In this document: in pieces, positions 17,926 through 25,161 of the stretch | Layout of the letters: each line of letters opens with the position of its first letter | How positions within the stretch are numbered: the first letter of the stretch is position 1 | Source of the DNA: Roseiarcus sp963816065 | GTDB taxonomy: Bacteria > Pseudomonadota > Alphaproteobacteria > Rhizobiales > Beijerinckiaceae | Length of the DNA: 64,000 nucleotides | Assembly (NCBI GenBank): GCA_963816065.1 | Contig: CAWFJG010000015.1 | Span: forward strand, 124,001 to 188,000 | Direction: 5' to 3' | Notes under the pieces: model-generated | The model's input: only the letters and a program-made list of their open reading frames with translations | Database searches by the model: none | What the model was told of the DNA's origin: nothing | Translations under genes and position numbers: made by a program

Positions 17926-19269
17926 ATGGCGCGCAAATATTTCGGCACCGATGGGATCCGGGGAAGGGCCAACGTCAAGATCACCGCCGACATCGCGCTG
18001 AAGGTCGGCCAGGCCGCGGGCGTGGCGTTCCGGCGCGGCGAGCACCGCCACCGGGTGGTGATCGGCAAGGACACGCGCCTGTCGAGCTACATGATCGAAT
18101 ATGCGCTCGTCGCCGGGTTCACCTCGGTCGGCGTCGACGTCCTGCTGCTCGGGCCGGCGCCCACGCCGGCCGTCGCGATGATCACCCGGTCGATGCGCTG
18201 CGACCTCGGCGTGATGATCTCCGCCTCGCACAACCCTTACGAGGACAACGGCATCAAGTTGTTCGGACCGGACGGTTACAAGCTGTCGGACGAGGTCGAG
18301 GGCCGGATCGAGGCGCTGATGGACGGCGAGGTCGCGCCGATGCTCGCCCGCTCGCCCGAGCTCGGCCGCGCCAAGCGGATCGACGACGTGCAGGCGCGCT
18401 ACATCGAGTTCGCCAAACGGACGCTGAGCCGGGACATCACGTTCGAGGGCATGCGGGTCGTCATCGACTGCGCCAACGGCGCGGCCTACAAGGTGGCGCC
18501 CGAGGCGCTGTGGGAGCTTGGCGCGGAAGTCATCAAGATCGGCGTCGAACCCAACGGCTACAACATCAACCAGGACGTCGGATCGACCGCGCCGGAAGCG
18601 CTGTCGCGAAAGGTGCGCGAAATGCGGGCCGACGTCGGCATTGCCCTCGATGGCGACGCCGACCGCGTGATCATCGTCGACGAGAAAGGCCACATTGTCG
18701 ACGGCGATCAGGCCATGGCGGTGATTGCCGAGAGCTGGCGCGACGACGGCCGCTTGGCCAAGCCCGGCATCGTCGCGACGGTCATGTCCAATCTCGGTCT
18801 CGAGCGCTATCTCAACGGCTTGGGACTCAACCTCGAACGCACCGCGGTCGGCGACCGCTATGTGATCGAGCGGATGCGCGAGAAGGGCTACAATGTCGGC
18901 GGCGAGCAATCGGGCCACGTCATCTTCTCGGACTACTCCACGACGGGCGACGAACTCGTATCGGCGCTGCAGGTTCTGGCGGTGGTGCATAAGATCGGGC
19001 GGCCGGTCAGCGAGGTCTGCCACCGGTTCGATCCCCTGCCGCAGATCTTGCGCAATGTCCGTTTCAGCGGCGGCAGACCGCTGGAGAATCCGGCGGTGGC
19101 CAAGGCGATCGCCGACGCGACGGCCCGGCTCGAGGGCCGTGGACGGCTGGTGATCCGCCCGTCCGGGACCGAGCCCGTCATCCGGGTCATGGGCGAGGCG
19201 GACGACCCGGCTCTGGTCGACGAGGCAGTCGGCGAGATCTGCGACGCGGTCGCCCACGCCGCGGCGTGA
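17926..19269 (+). CDS. glmM: Phosphoglucosamine mutase
   Basis: This 447-residue protein is the normal GlmM length. It converts glucosamine-6-phosphate to glucosamine-1-phosphate for UDP-GlcNAc, peptidoglycan and LPS synthesis. The N-terminal KYFGTDGIRG motif, the active-site phosphoserine loop GVMISASHNPYEDNGIK, the metal-binding loop ALDGDADRVI, the specificity loop GGEQSGHVIF and the C-terminal RPSGTEPVIRVMGE are all present in one clean frame. The ATG at 17926 follows GAGGAGG at nine bases' distance; the longer frame to 17806 lacks this. Unlike the neighbouring pgm, no frameshift occurs. Confidence 0.98.
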   Translation: MARKYFGTDGIRGRANVKITADIALKVGQAAGVAFRRGEHRHRVVIGKDTRLSSYMIEYALVAGFTSVGVDVLLLGPAPTPAVAMITRSMRCDLGVMISASHNPYEDNGIKLFGPDGYKLSDEVEGRIEALMDGEVAPMLARSPELGRAKRIDDVQARYIEFAKRTLSRDITFEGMRVVIDCANGAAYKVAPEALWELGAEVIKIGVEPNGYNINQDVGSTAPEALSRKVREMRADVGIALDGDADRVIIVDEKGHIVDGDQAMAVIAESWRDDGRLAKPGIVATVMSNLGLERYLNGLGLNLERTAVGDRYVIERMREKGYNVGGEQSGHVIFSDYSTTGDELVSALQVLAVVHKIGRPVSEVCHRFDPLPQILRNVRFSGGRPLENPAVAKAIADATARLEGRGRLVIRPSGTEPVIRVMGEADDPALVDEAVGEICDAVAHAAA

Positions 19270-19282
19270 GGAGCCCGCCGGC

Positions 19283-19759
19283 TCAGTAACCTTTGGCGAC
19301 CCAGCCGGCGAAGGCCTGGCAAAGCTGCGAGACCCGGTCGAAGTTCGCCTGCTCGAACATCGCCGGGTCTGACGCGGCGGGGTAGTAGAAGGTCTGCGCG
19401 CGCAGCGGTTGCGTGACCCCGCCCCTGGTGACCTCTCCGACCATTTGGTCTAGAGTCGAGCCGGTCGGGCCGCCCCCGCTGCTGCTCGCCCCCAGGATGA
19501 CGTAGTCGATCCGGACGGAAACGGGGCCCCCGAACTGTCCCGAGCCGGCGAGCGCTGCGGCAATCGCGCCTGGCAACTGACGCGCAACCCATCCGGCGGT
19601 CGGTTCGCCGGCGTTCTCGAGCAGCGGGCCTACATCGACCTGGACGCCTTCCGCCGGGGCGCGCCGCGCGACGGCGGATACCGGCAGCATCGTTGGGGAC
19701 GATGCTGCGATGATAATTGCGGCCAGCGCCGCCCGGCGGGTGACATGGAAGCTAAACAT
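19283..19759 (-). CDS. Hypothetical exported protein
   Basis: This 158-residue protein starts MFSFHVTRRAALAAIIIAAS, a signal peptide with a twin-arginine-like basic end and a cleavage region near PVSAVARRA. The mature part includes VQVDVGPLLENAG, FGGPVSVRIDYVILGASSSG and a C-terminal FDRVSQLCQAFAGWVAKGY. It probably resides in the periplasm. The start at 19759 was chosen over 19816 because GGGAGA precedes it. It converges on glmM with a 13-base gap, where GAGCCcgccGGCTC forms a small hairpin. No family or function was recognised. Confidence 0.7.
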   Translation of the reverse strand: MFSFHVTRRAALAAIIIAASSPTMLPVSAVARRAPAEGVQVDVGPLLENAGEPTAGWVARQLPGAIAAALAGSGQFGGPVSVRIDYVILGASSSGGGPTGSTLDQMVGEVTRGGVTQPLRAQTFYYPAASDPAMFEQANFDRVSQLCQAFAGWVAKGY

Positions 19760-20003
19760 CAGAAAGCGTCTCCCTCTGCGATGGGCCGCCGAGATGCGCC
19801 GTCGATTGTCAAACACTTGCTACATGCGGGCGGCCGCTCCGGACGCGGTCCGGTGGAAAAAATGTCGCCGACAAATGCGGCAAATCGATCGGCGCGCTGC
19901 CGCCCGACGGGGCGAAGTCTTAACAATCGGTCGATTGCCTGATGAAAATTGCGGCTGGCAAAAGCCGCGAATCACCTTAACATGTTGCGCGTCGTCAACA
20001 GCC

Positions 20004-20020
20004 GAAAGGAGGTGATCCAG
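20004..20020 (+). promoter_or_regulatory. Extended Shine-Dalgarno complementary to the 16S rRNA tail
   Basis: GAAAGGAGGTGATCCAG is the exact 17-base complement of the usual bacterial 16S 3' end (CTGGATCACCTCCTTTC). The last G is also the first base of a GTG start codon at 20020, which places the GGAGG core at normal spacing. Ordinary ribosome sites in this window match only 4-6 bases. Confidence 0.75.
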
Positions 20021-20094
20021 TGTCTCATTGTCATCAGCCCCGTGTGATCGACAGGGCCTGGGTTCTTGCCCCCGCGAAGGATTTGCTCGCGTAG
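20020..20094 (+). CDS. 24-residue micro-ORF with exceptionally strong ribosome site
   Basis: The frame begins with GTG and encodes MSHCHQPRVIDRAWVLAPAK followed by four more residues and a TAG stop. It is far below usual gene-calling limits. Support comes from the 17-base Shine-Dalgarno match in front and the intrinsic terminator 60 bases behind, which together outline a short dedicated transcript. The Cys-His near the N-terminus (SHCHQP) could bind metal, but that is speculation. It could be a leader peptide, a small protein, or a decoy that engages ribosomes or 16S rRNA. It faces the convergent actP gene. Confidence 0.5.
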   Translation: MSHCHQPRVIDRAWVLAPAKDLLA

Positions 20095-20153
20095 CGTTCG
20101 CTGAAGGCACGTAACCGAGAGCCCCTGCGAACCCGCGCGGGCCACGACAATGG

Positions 20154-20190
20154 AAGAGCCGTTCCTCAAGGGGCGGCTCTTCTCATTTTG
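20154..20190 (+). terminator. Intrinsic terminator after the micro-ORF
   Basis: AAGAGCCG (20154-20161) pairs perfectly with CGGCTCTT (20174-20181) around a 12-base loop and is followed by CTCATTTTG. The T-rich side is on the plus strand, so it ends the micro-ORF transcript before the convergent actP stop. Confidence 0.75.
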
Positions 20191-20267
20191 AGAAACATAC
20201 ACGATCTCCACGAAGGTGCTGGCCGAAGAGCCAGATGCCGGTCGTCGATATCGTTGCCCGGAACGGT

Positions 20268-21950
20268 TCAGTGGGCGACCGCAGTGTCCGCGCCGATGCC
20301 GGTCTGCGACCGGACATACTGCGCTTCGAACGCCGCCTTTTCCTTCTGAGCCGCCTTCGAGCTGTCGGTGACCGAGAAGATCCAGCAGCAAAAGAAGGAG
20401 AGCGGCATGGTGAACAGCGCCGGCGATACGTATGGGAACCAGGCAGAGCCCTTCGGATAGCCGAATACCGCCTCCCAAATGCCCGGGCTGAGGATAGTCA
20501 ATATAACCGCGCTGACGAGGCCAATGAAACCGCCGATGACCGCGCCCCGGGTCGTCAGGCCCTGCCACAGCATCGAAAGCAGCAGCACTGGAAAGTTTGC
20601 GCTGGCTGCAACCGCAAAAGCCAGACCGACCATGAAGGCGACGTTGATCTTCTCGAATACGATGCCGAGAAGGATCGCAACGATGCCCAGGATGATCGTG
20701 GTGATCCGGGACACCCGGACCTCGTCGCCTTCCTCCGCGTGGCCGCCCTTGAACACGCTCGCGTAGAGATCGTGGCTCACGGCGCTGGCTCCCGATAATG
20801 TCAGACCCGACACCACCGCGAGGATCGTCGCGAAAGCGACCGCGGCGATAAAGCCCTTCATCAGGTCGCCGCCGACCGACTGCGCAAGGTGAATGGCCGG
20901 CATGTTGCCACCGCCAAGCAGCGCCTTCGTGACGTCGCCGCCGACGTGATAGGCCGGGTCAGTGGAAACCAGCACGATTGCGCCGAAGCCCAGGATGAAG
21001 GTGAGGATGTAGAAGTAGCCGATGAATGTGGTGGCCCAGAACACCGACTTGCGCGCTTCCTTGGCGTTGCCGACGGTGAAGAAGCGCATCAGGATGTGGG
21101 GCAGGCCCGCGGTGCCGAACATGAGCGCGATGCCAAGCGAGAAGGCGTTGATCGGATTGGCAACGGCAGCGCCCGGCGACAGGATCGCATCATGTTTCGG
21201 ATGGACCTCGACCGCCTTGGCGATCAAAGCGTTGAAGTCGAAGCCGAACTGCGACAGAACCAGGAGCGCCATAAGCGTGGATCCGCCGAGCAGCAGTCCC
21301 GCCTTAATGATCTGCACCCAGGTCGTTGCAATCATTCCGCCAAAGGTGACGTAGACAATCATCAGGACGCCGACGACCACGACAGCCCAGAGATAGGGTA
21401 GGCCGAACAAGAGCTCGATGAGTTGGCCAGCGCCGACCATCTGCGCGATAAGATAGAATGCGACGGTAACCAGCGTGCCGGTCGCCGCCATCGCGCGGAT
21501 GGGCGTGGCCTGCAGACGATAGGAGGCGACGTCGGCGAAGGTGAAGCGGCCGAGGTTGCGGAGCGGTTCGGCCATCAGGAACATGATGAACGGCCAGCCG
21601 ACGAGGAAACCGATCGAGTAAATCAGGCCGTAGTAGCCGCCCGTATAGACGAGCGCCGTGATGCCGAGGAAGGAGGCGGCCGACATGTAGTCGCCCGCGA
21701 TGGCGAGGCCGTTCTGAAAGCCGGTGATTCCGCCGCCGGCCGCATAAAAGTCCTTAGTCGTCCGCGTATGCTTAGCCGCCCAATAGGTGATGCCGAGCGT
21801 CACGGCGACGAAGGCGATGAAGATGATGATCGCGTTCCAGTTGGTCGGCTGGATCGTGCCGGCCTCGATGGAGCCTGCGGCGTAGGCCGTCCCAGCGCCC
21901 AGACTGAGCGCGCTCGCGAGCGCGCCGGTTCGCATGGCGGAGTTCATCAC
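20268..21950 (-). CDS. actP: Cation/acetate symporter
   Basis: This 560-residue protein belongs to the sodium:solute symporter family and imports acetate and similar short acids. It has a leading hydrophobic segment and about 13 further membrane helices. Typical ActP features are TTKDFYAAGGGITGFQNGLA, IAGDYMSAASFLGITALVY, GYYGLIYSIGFLVGWPFIMF and AGLPHILMRFFTVGNAKEAR. The frame is clean throughout. The GTG/ATG start overlaps the stop of the DUF485 gene (GTGATG), so the two are translationally coupled in the common DUF485-actP order. No acs gene is present in the window. Confidence 0.95.
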   Translation of the reverse strand: MMNSAMRTGALASALSLGAGTAYAAGSIEAGTIQPTNWNAIIIFIAFVAVTLGITYWAAKHTRTTKDFYAAGGGITGFQNGLAIAGDYMSAASFLGITALVYTGGYYGLIYSIGFLVGWPFIMFLMAEPLRNLGRFTFADVASYRLQATPIRAMAATGTLVTVAFYLIAQMVGAGQLIELLFGLPYLWAVVVVGVLMIVYVTFGGMIATTWVQIIKAGLLLGGSTLMALLVLSQFGFDFNALIAKAVEVHPKHDAILSPGAAVANPINAFSLGIALMFGTAGLPHILMRFFTVGNAKEARKSVFWATTFIGYFYILTFILGFGAIVLVSTDPAYHVGGDVTKALLGGGNMPAIHLAQSVGGDLMKGFIAAVAFATILAVVSGLTLSGASAVSHDLYASVFKGGHAEEGDEVRVSRITTIILGIVAILLGIVFEKINVAFMVGLAFAVAASANFPVLLLSMLWQGLTTRGAVIGGFIGLVSAVILTILSPGIWEAVFGYPKGSAWFPYVSPALFTMPLSFFCCWIFSVTDSSKAAQKEKAAFEAQYVRSQTGIGADTAVAH

Positions 21951-22264
21951 TTCCGTCCCCCGAGCTTGGCGGAGTTGATGATGGCATTGGTCAAGTCGTC
22001 ATATACGCTGTTTGCGCGCAGGACATAGATGCCGGTGAGCAGGATCGACAGCAGGATGAGCGCGACGCCCATAATGATCCCGATCGTGATGTCGCCGGAG
22101 ACCTTCTCAGCGATCACGCCCGGAGCAAACGCCACGATAGCGATGTACCCGTAGTAGAGCACGAGGATGATGGTGGCGAGCGCCCAGCCGAACGTCTTCC
22201 GTTCTGAGACGAGCTTCTGGTAATTCGGATCCGCCTCGATCCGCTTTAGAGTTGAAACATCCAC
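21947..22264 (-). CDS. DUF485 family membrane protein
   Basis: This protein of about 105 residues has two membrane helices (WALATIILVLYYGYIAIVAF and ITIGIIMGVALILLSILLTG). It belongs to the small DUF485 family almost always encoded upstream of actP and is thought to assist or regulate the symporter. The GTG at 22264 is the likely start because GGGAGGT lies six bases before it; the ATG at 22288 has no such site, and the longer frame is not supported. The stop overlaps the actP start. Confidence 0.88.
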   Translation of the reverse strand: MDVSTLKRIEADPNYQKLVSERKTFGWALATIILVLYYGYIAIVAFAPGVIAEKVSGDITIGIIMGVALILLSILLTGIYVLRANSVYDDLTNAIINSAKLGGRK

Positions 22265-22697
22265 TGACGTACCTCCCACAGCGTCCATTATGGTGGGACG
22301 CGAATTCCATACACGGCGTCCGGAAAACAGGACGCATTTCCCGAGACGCCGATTCCAAAGGCGTCGTTCAGACGGTCGTCGTCCGCGCGCGCCGATTAGC
22401 ACGCGCGCGCCGCCGAGGGCGCCAACCACCATTATTTTTCGGCAGATGCGCGAATCCGTCTTGATCGGCATCTTCAGCTCTTCACGATATCATTTAGCTT
22501 GCAATTCCTTCTCGCGTCGACTCTGGCGGCCCTAAACAATTTGTCTAGAGCGTTTTCCCAGCGAAATGAATCGTAGGGATTGAACGAAGCCGCTATCGCG
22601 TCGGGAGCGGAGGGGGGTGGGTGAGCGGGATAGAGTGAAGGTCCTCCTGCCTGAGAGGATGGGGTGTTGAAAGCCCTCTCCCAAGCAGGAGTTTCAG
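22265..22697. other. Intergenic region before the recombinase, with dispersed repeat traces
   Basis: The 433-base region contains the upstream DNA of DUF485-actP. It also has a segment TCTAGAGCGTTTTCC near 22541, which resembles the common Rhizobiales AGAGCGTTTTCGAGCGAAGT repeat, and the leader of an IS91-type recombinase from about 22600. The 110 bases before 22570 are relatively AT-rich. No gene is supported. Confidence 0.45.
22644..22691 (+). promoter_or_regulatory. Leader hairpin that can hide the recombinase ribosome site
   Basis: CTCCTGC (22644-22650) pairs with GCAGGAG (22685-22691), and inside it GAGAGG (22653-22658) pairs with CCTCTC (22675-22680). The 3' arm contains the AGGAG ribosome site for the GTG start at 22698. 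The folded form would lower translation of the recombinase. Confidence 0.55.
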
Positions 22698-23207
22698 GTG
22701 GCCGAGATGAGCCCTCTGCGTCGTCGGATGGTCGAGGACATGACGATCCGCAATCTGTCGCCGGCGACCCAGCAATCGTACATGCACGCGGTTTCGAAGT
22801 TCAGCCGATACTTCGGCCATTCGCCGGATCGGCTCGGGTTGGAAGACGTCCGCACCTACCAGGTGCATTTGATCTCGAAAGGGATCTCCTGGGCGTCGCT
22901 CAATCAGGTCGTGTGCGCGCTGCGTTTTTTCTACGGCGTGACGCTCGGCTGCGACGCGATCCCGGAGCGGATCGCCTACGCCCGCGAGCCGCGCAAGCGG
23001 CCGGCGGCGCCGAGCGCCGACGCAGTCGTCCGCTTTCTCGAAGCCGTCTCGAGCCTCAAGGCTCGCGTCGCCCTGACCACCGCCTATGCCACGGGCTTGC
23101 GGGTGTCGGAGGTGACCAGCCTAAAGGCCGCCGATATCGACAGCGGCCGCATGGTCATCCGGGTCGAATGCGGCAAGGGCGGAAAGGAGCGCTACGTCAT
23201 GTTGTCC
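22698..23207 (+). pseudogene. Truncated tyrosine recombinase of the IS91-associated type
   Basis: The protein reads MAEMSPLRRRMVEDMTIRNL, then SPATQQSYMHAVSKFSRYFG (SAM-like core-binding domain), ISWASLNQVVCALRFFYGVT and the catalytic-domain start LTTAYATGLRVSEVTSLKA, which includes the first catalytic Arg, followed by IRVECGKGGKERYVML. The homology stops at about residue 170, before the H-x-x-R and Tyr motifs. It continues in frame into DNA that belongs to an IS1380 transposase on the other strand. Full proteins of this type have about 290 residues, so roughly 40% is missing and the enzyme cannot be active. Confidence 0.85.
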
Positions 23208-23507
23208 GGGCGACGGCGTCAGATCGAGCGCCATTTTGAACATCGGATCGCTACGCAGGCAATTGGCGTCGATCCCGTCCTCGAAGCCGGCGCCAATCAT
23301 CAAAATCCGGAACCGGAGGATGTCCGCCACGCCGTGGGTGACCATTGGGATTGCGCGGATCAATCAGGCAAGCCGCAAGTCGACCCGAAGCCGCTGGTCG
23401 ACTTCCCGCAACGCCAAAACGCCGCCGTCCGACGACAAAAAGCCGCCGTCGAATTCGACCGCGAGCCGCTTGCCCGAAACAGGTGACAGGCCAGGAAACG
23501 GCAACAT
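23207..23507 (-). pseudogene. IS1380 family transposase fragment (N-terminal part)
   Basis: Reading from the ATG at 23507 gives MLPFPGLSPVSGKRLAVEFD, then GGFLSSDGGVLALREVDQRL. After two frame changes it continues VTHGVADILRFRILMIGAGF and EDGIDANCLRSDPMFKMALD. This is the N-terminal domain of an IS1380-type transposase. It ends at LTPSP, exactly where the recombinase homology on the other strand stops, about 23205-23210. The catalytic core of the transposase is absent, so it is an inactive remnant. Confidence 0.8.
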
Positions 23508-23858
23508 AGAATTGCTAATCGCGGGCAGCTCGTCTGAAAACGCAACGAATCGGCTTCGATAACCAGAGTCTAAGCAACATCAGCCGTTTAAGCTACTCCC
23601 AACCCCCCAACGCGCCTAATCCGAGTTAGATGGTGGTTCCGGACACGACCCCTGAGAGAGATCGAGGGAGTGTTTGTGCCGGCGCTCCCGATCGGATAAG
23701 TTGCATCGCGGGGATCTGGCCCCGGTCCGGACAAGACCAATGCTTGGTTTACGCGGTCCGAATCCCTATTTCCTGTCGATTGTCCGCATGTCGGCGAAGG
23801 CGGGATTGCACGAAAAAAGGCCACGCGCATGGATTTCCTCAAGCCACGGTCGCACCGC
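23508..23858. other. Spacer between IS1380 remnant and purC
   Basis: The 351 bases must contain the outer end of the IS1380 remnant and the purC promoter. Neither a terminal inverted repeat nor a clear promoter could be fixed by eye. Bases 23505-23620 are AT-richer than the surroundings. No gene is supported. Confidence 0.4.
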
Positions 23859-24623
23859 ATGAACCGCCGCCGACGCATCTATGAAGGCAAAGCCAAGGTC
23901 CTTTACGAAGGTCCGGAACCCGGAACACTCATCCAGCACTTCAAGGATGACGCGACGGCGTTCAACGCTAAGAAGCACGAGATCATCGAAGGCAAGGGTG
24001 TTCTCAACAACAGGATCTCGGAATACATATTCCAACGGTTGAACGATATTGGCGTGCCGACCCATTTCATTCGCCGCATCAATATGCGGGAGCAGTTGAT
24101 CCGGGAGGTCGAGATCATTCCGCTCGAGGTCGTGGTGCGCAATGTCGCCGCCGGCTCGCTAGCTACCCGTCTCGGTCTCGAGGAGGGTGCGCAATTGCCG
24201 CGCTCGATCATTGAATTTTATTACAAGAACGATCAACTCAACGACCCGATGGTTTCTGAGGAGCACATCACGGCCTTCGGCTGGGCCGCGCCGCAGGAAA
24301 TCGACGACATCATGGCGCTGGCGATCCGGGTCAACGATTTTCTGACTGGGCTTTTCCTGGGAGTCGGCATCCGTCTTGTCGACTTCAAAATTGAGTGCGG
24401 CCGCCTGTGGGAGGGCGACAACATGCGCATTGTATTGGCCGACGAGATCAGCCCTGATTCCTGCCGGCTGTGGGACGTCAAGACCAACGACAAGCTCGAC
24501 AAGGACCGCTTCCGCAAGGATCTTGGCGGCATGATCGAAGCCTATACCGAAGTGGCTCGCCGTCTCGGGGTCGTACAGGAGAATGAGGCGCCACGGGCCG
24601 CGGGCCCGCGCCTGGTCCAGTAG
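23859..24623 (+). CDS. purC: Phosphoribosylaminoimidazole-succinocarboxamide synthase
   Basis: This 254-residue SAICAR synthetase ligates aspartate to CAIR with ATP in purine synthesis. It begins MNRRRRIYEGKAKVLYEGPE and carries the family motifs DDATAFNAKKH, GKGVLNNRISEYIF, LEVVVRNVAAGS, RSIIEFYYKNDQLNDPM, LVDFKIECGR and LADEISPDSCRLWD. The internal ATG at 23859 matches the N-terminus usual in Rhodopseudomonas-like homologues; the longer start at 23829 would add ten residues with no better ribosome site. Upstream lies mobile-element debris, so its promoter region has been rearranged in the past. A hairpin follows the stop. Confidence 0.95.
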   Translation: MNRRRRIYEGKAKVLYEGPEPGTLIQHFKDDATAFNAKKHEIIEGKGVLNNRISEYIFQRLNDIGVPTHFIRRINMREQLIREVEIIPLEVVVRNVAAGSLATRLGLEEGAQLPRSIIEFYYKNDQLNDPMVSEEHITAFGWAAPQEIDDIMALAIRVNDFLTGLFLGVGIRLVDFKIECGRLWEGDNMRIVLADEISPDSCRLWDVKTNDKLDKDRFRKDLGGMIEAYTEVARRLGVVQENEAPRAAGPRLVQ

Positions 24624-24640
24624 CGCCCGCTAGCGGTATC

Positions 24641-24665
24641 GGTGCGCGACGACCGATCGCGCACC
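24641..24665 (+). terminator. Hairpin after purC
   Basis: GGTGCGCGA (24641-24649) pairs perfectly with TCGCGCACC (24657-24665) across a seven-base loop, 18 bases after the purC stop. There is no T run, so it may act with Rho or only stabilise the 3' end. Confidence 0.5.
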
Positions 24666-24912
24666 GCTGCCGGTCAGGCTTGGCTGGCGCCCGTTTTTCA
24701 CCAAACCTCCGCTTTCGTGTCCCCCGCCAGAAACCCGTCGGAAGGGCCTTGCGTCGTGACCACGGCCCAACCACGGCCCCGCGACCCCTCCCGTCGCGTG
24801 ACCCGGCCTGATAGAATTGCGGGCCCATCGCCTTTCCGTTAGCGTCCTTCATCCTCGGGCGCGCCGTCGCCGGATTGCAGCAGGATATTCGAGGAGCATA
24901 GGAGGGAAGGCG

Positions 24913-25161
24913 ATGACGACCCAAGACATCGACCCAACACGCGCGGTGTGCGCGCGCCTCCGTGCGAGTGAGCCTTTCATCGGCCGCCAAGGCTTTACTT
25001 ACGCGCCTGCGATCTCGGCGGAGACGGTCGGCGCGACGGCTATACACATGCAGACCCTCACAGTTCCGCCGGGAGCGCGGGCCAAGGCGCACAAGCACGA
25101 GCGGCACGAAACGGCGCTGCATGTGCTCAGCGGCGAGGTCGGCATGTGGTACGGGCTCTGA
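24913..25161 (+). pseudogene. Cupin-domain protein truncated by an ISL3 insertion
   Basis: The gene starts MTTQDIDPTRAVCARLRASE after GGAGGGAAGG. It keeps the first half of a cupin barrel, including VPPGARAKAHKHERHETALH with the metal-binding histidines and VLSGEVGMWYG. The insertion sequence begins at about 25154, and the reading frame ends two codons later in IS sequence (TGA at 25159). The second cupin motif is lost. DNA on the far side of the element does not encode the missing half, so more than a simple insertion happened. Function before disruption is unknown. Confidence 0.75.

Larger units (their letters stand above)
19760..20267. other. Spacer carrying a micro-ORF transcript between an exported protein and actP
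   Basis: The 508-base spacer holds a hairpin GCGGCT-GGCAAA-AGCCGC (19951-19968) with a T run on its minus-strand side, a 24-codon micro-ORF with an extreme ribosome site (20004-20094), and a plus-strand terminator (20154-20190). No larger gene is supported in it. Confidence 0.6.

Noticed and set aside
17875..19257. 460-codon minus-strand frame over glmM
   Set aside because: Antisense shadow of a conserved mutase; no domain pattern or ribosome site.
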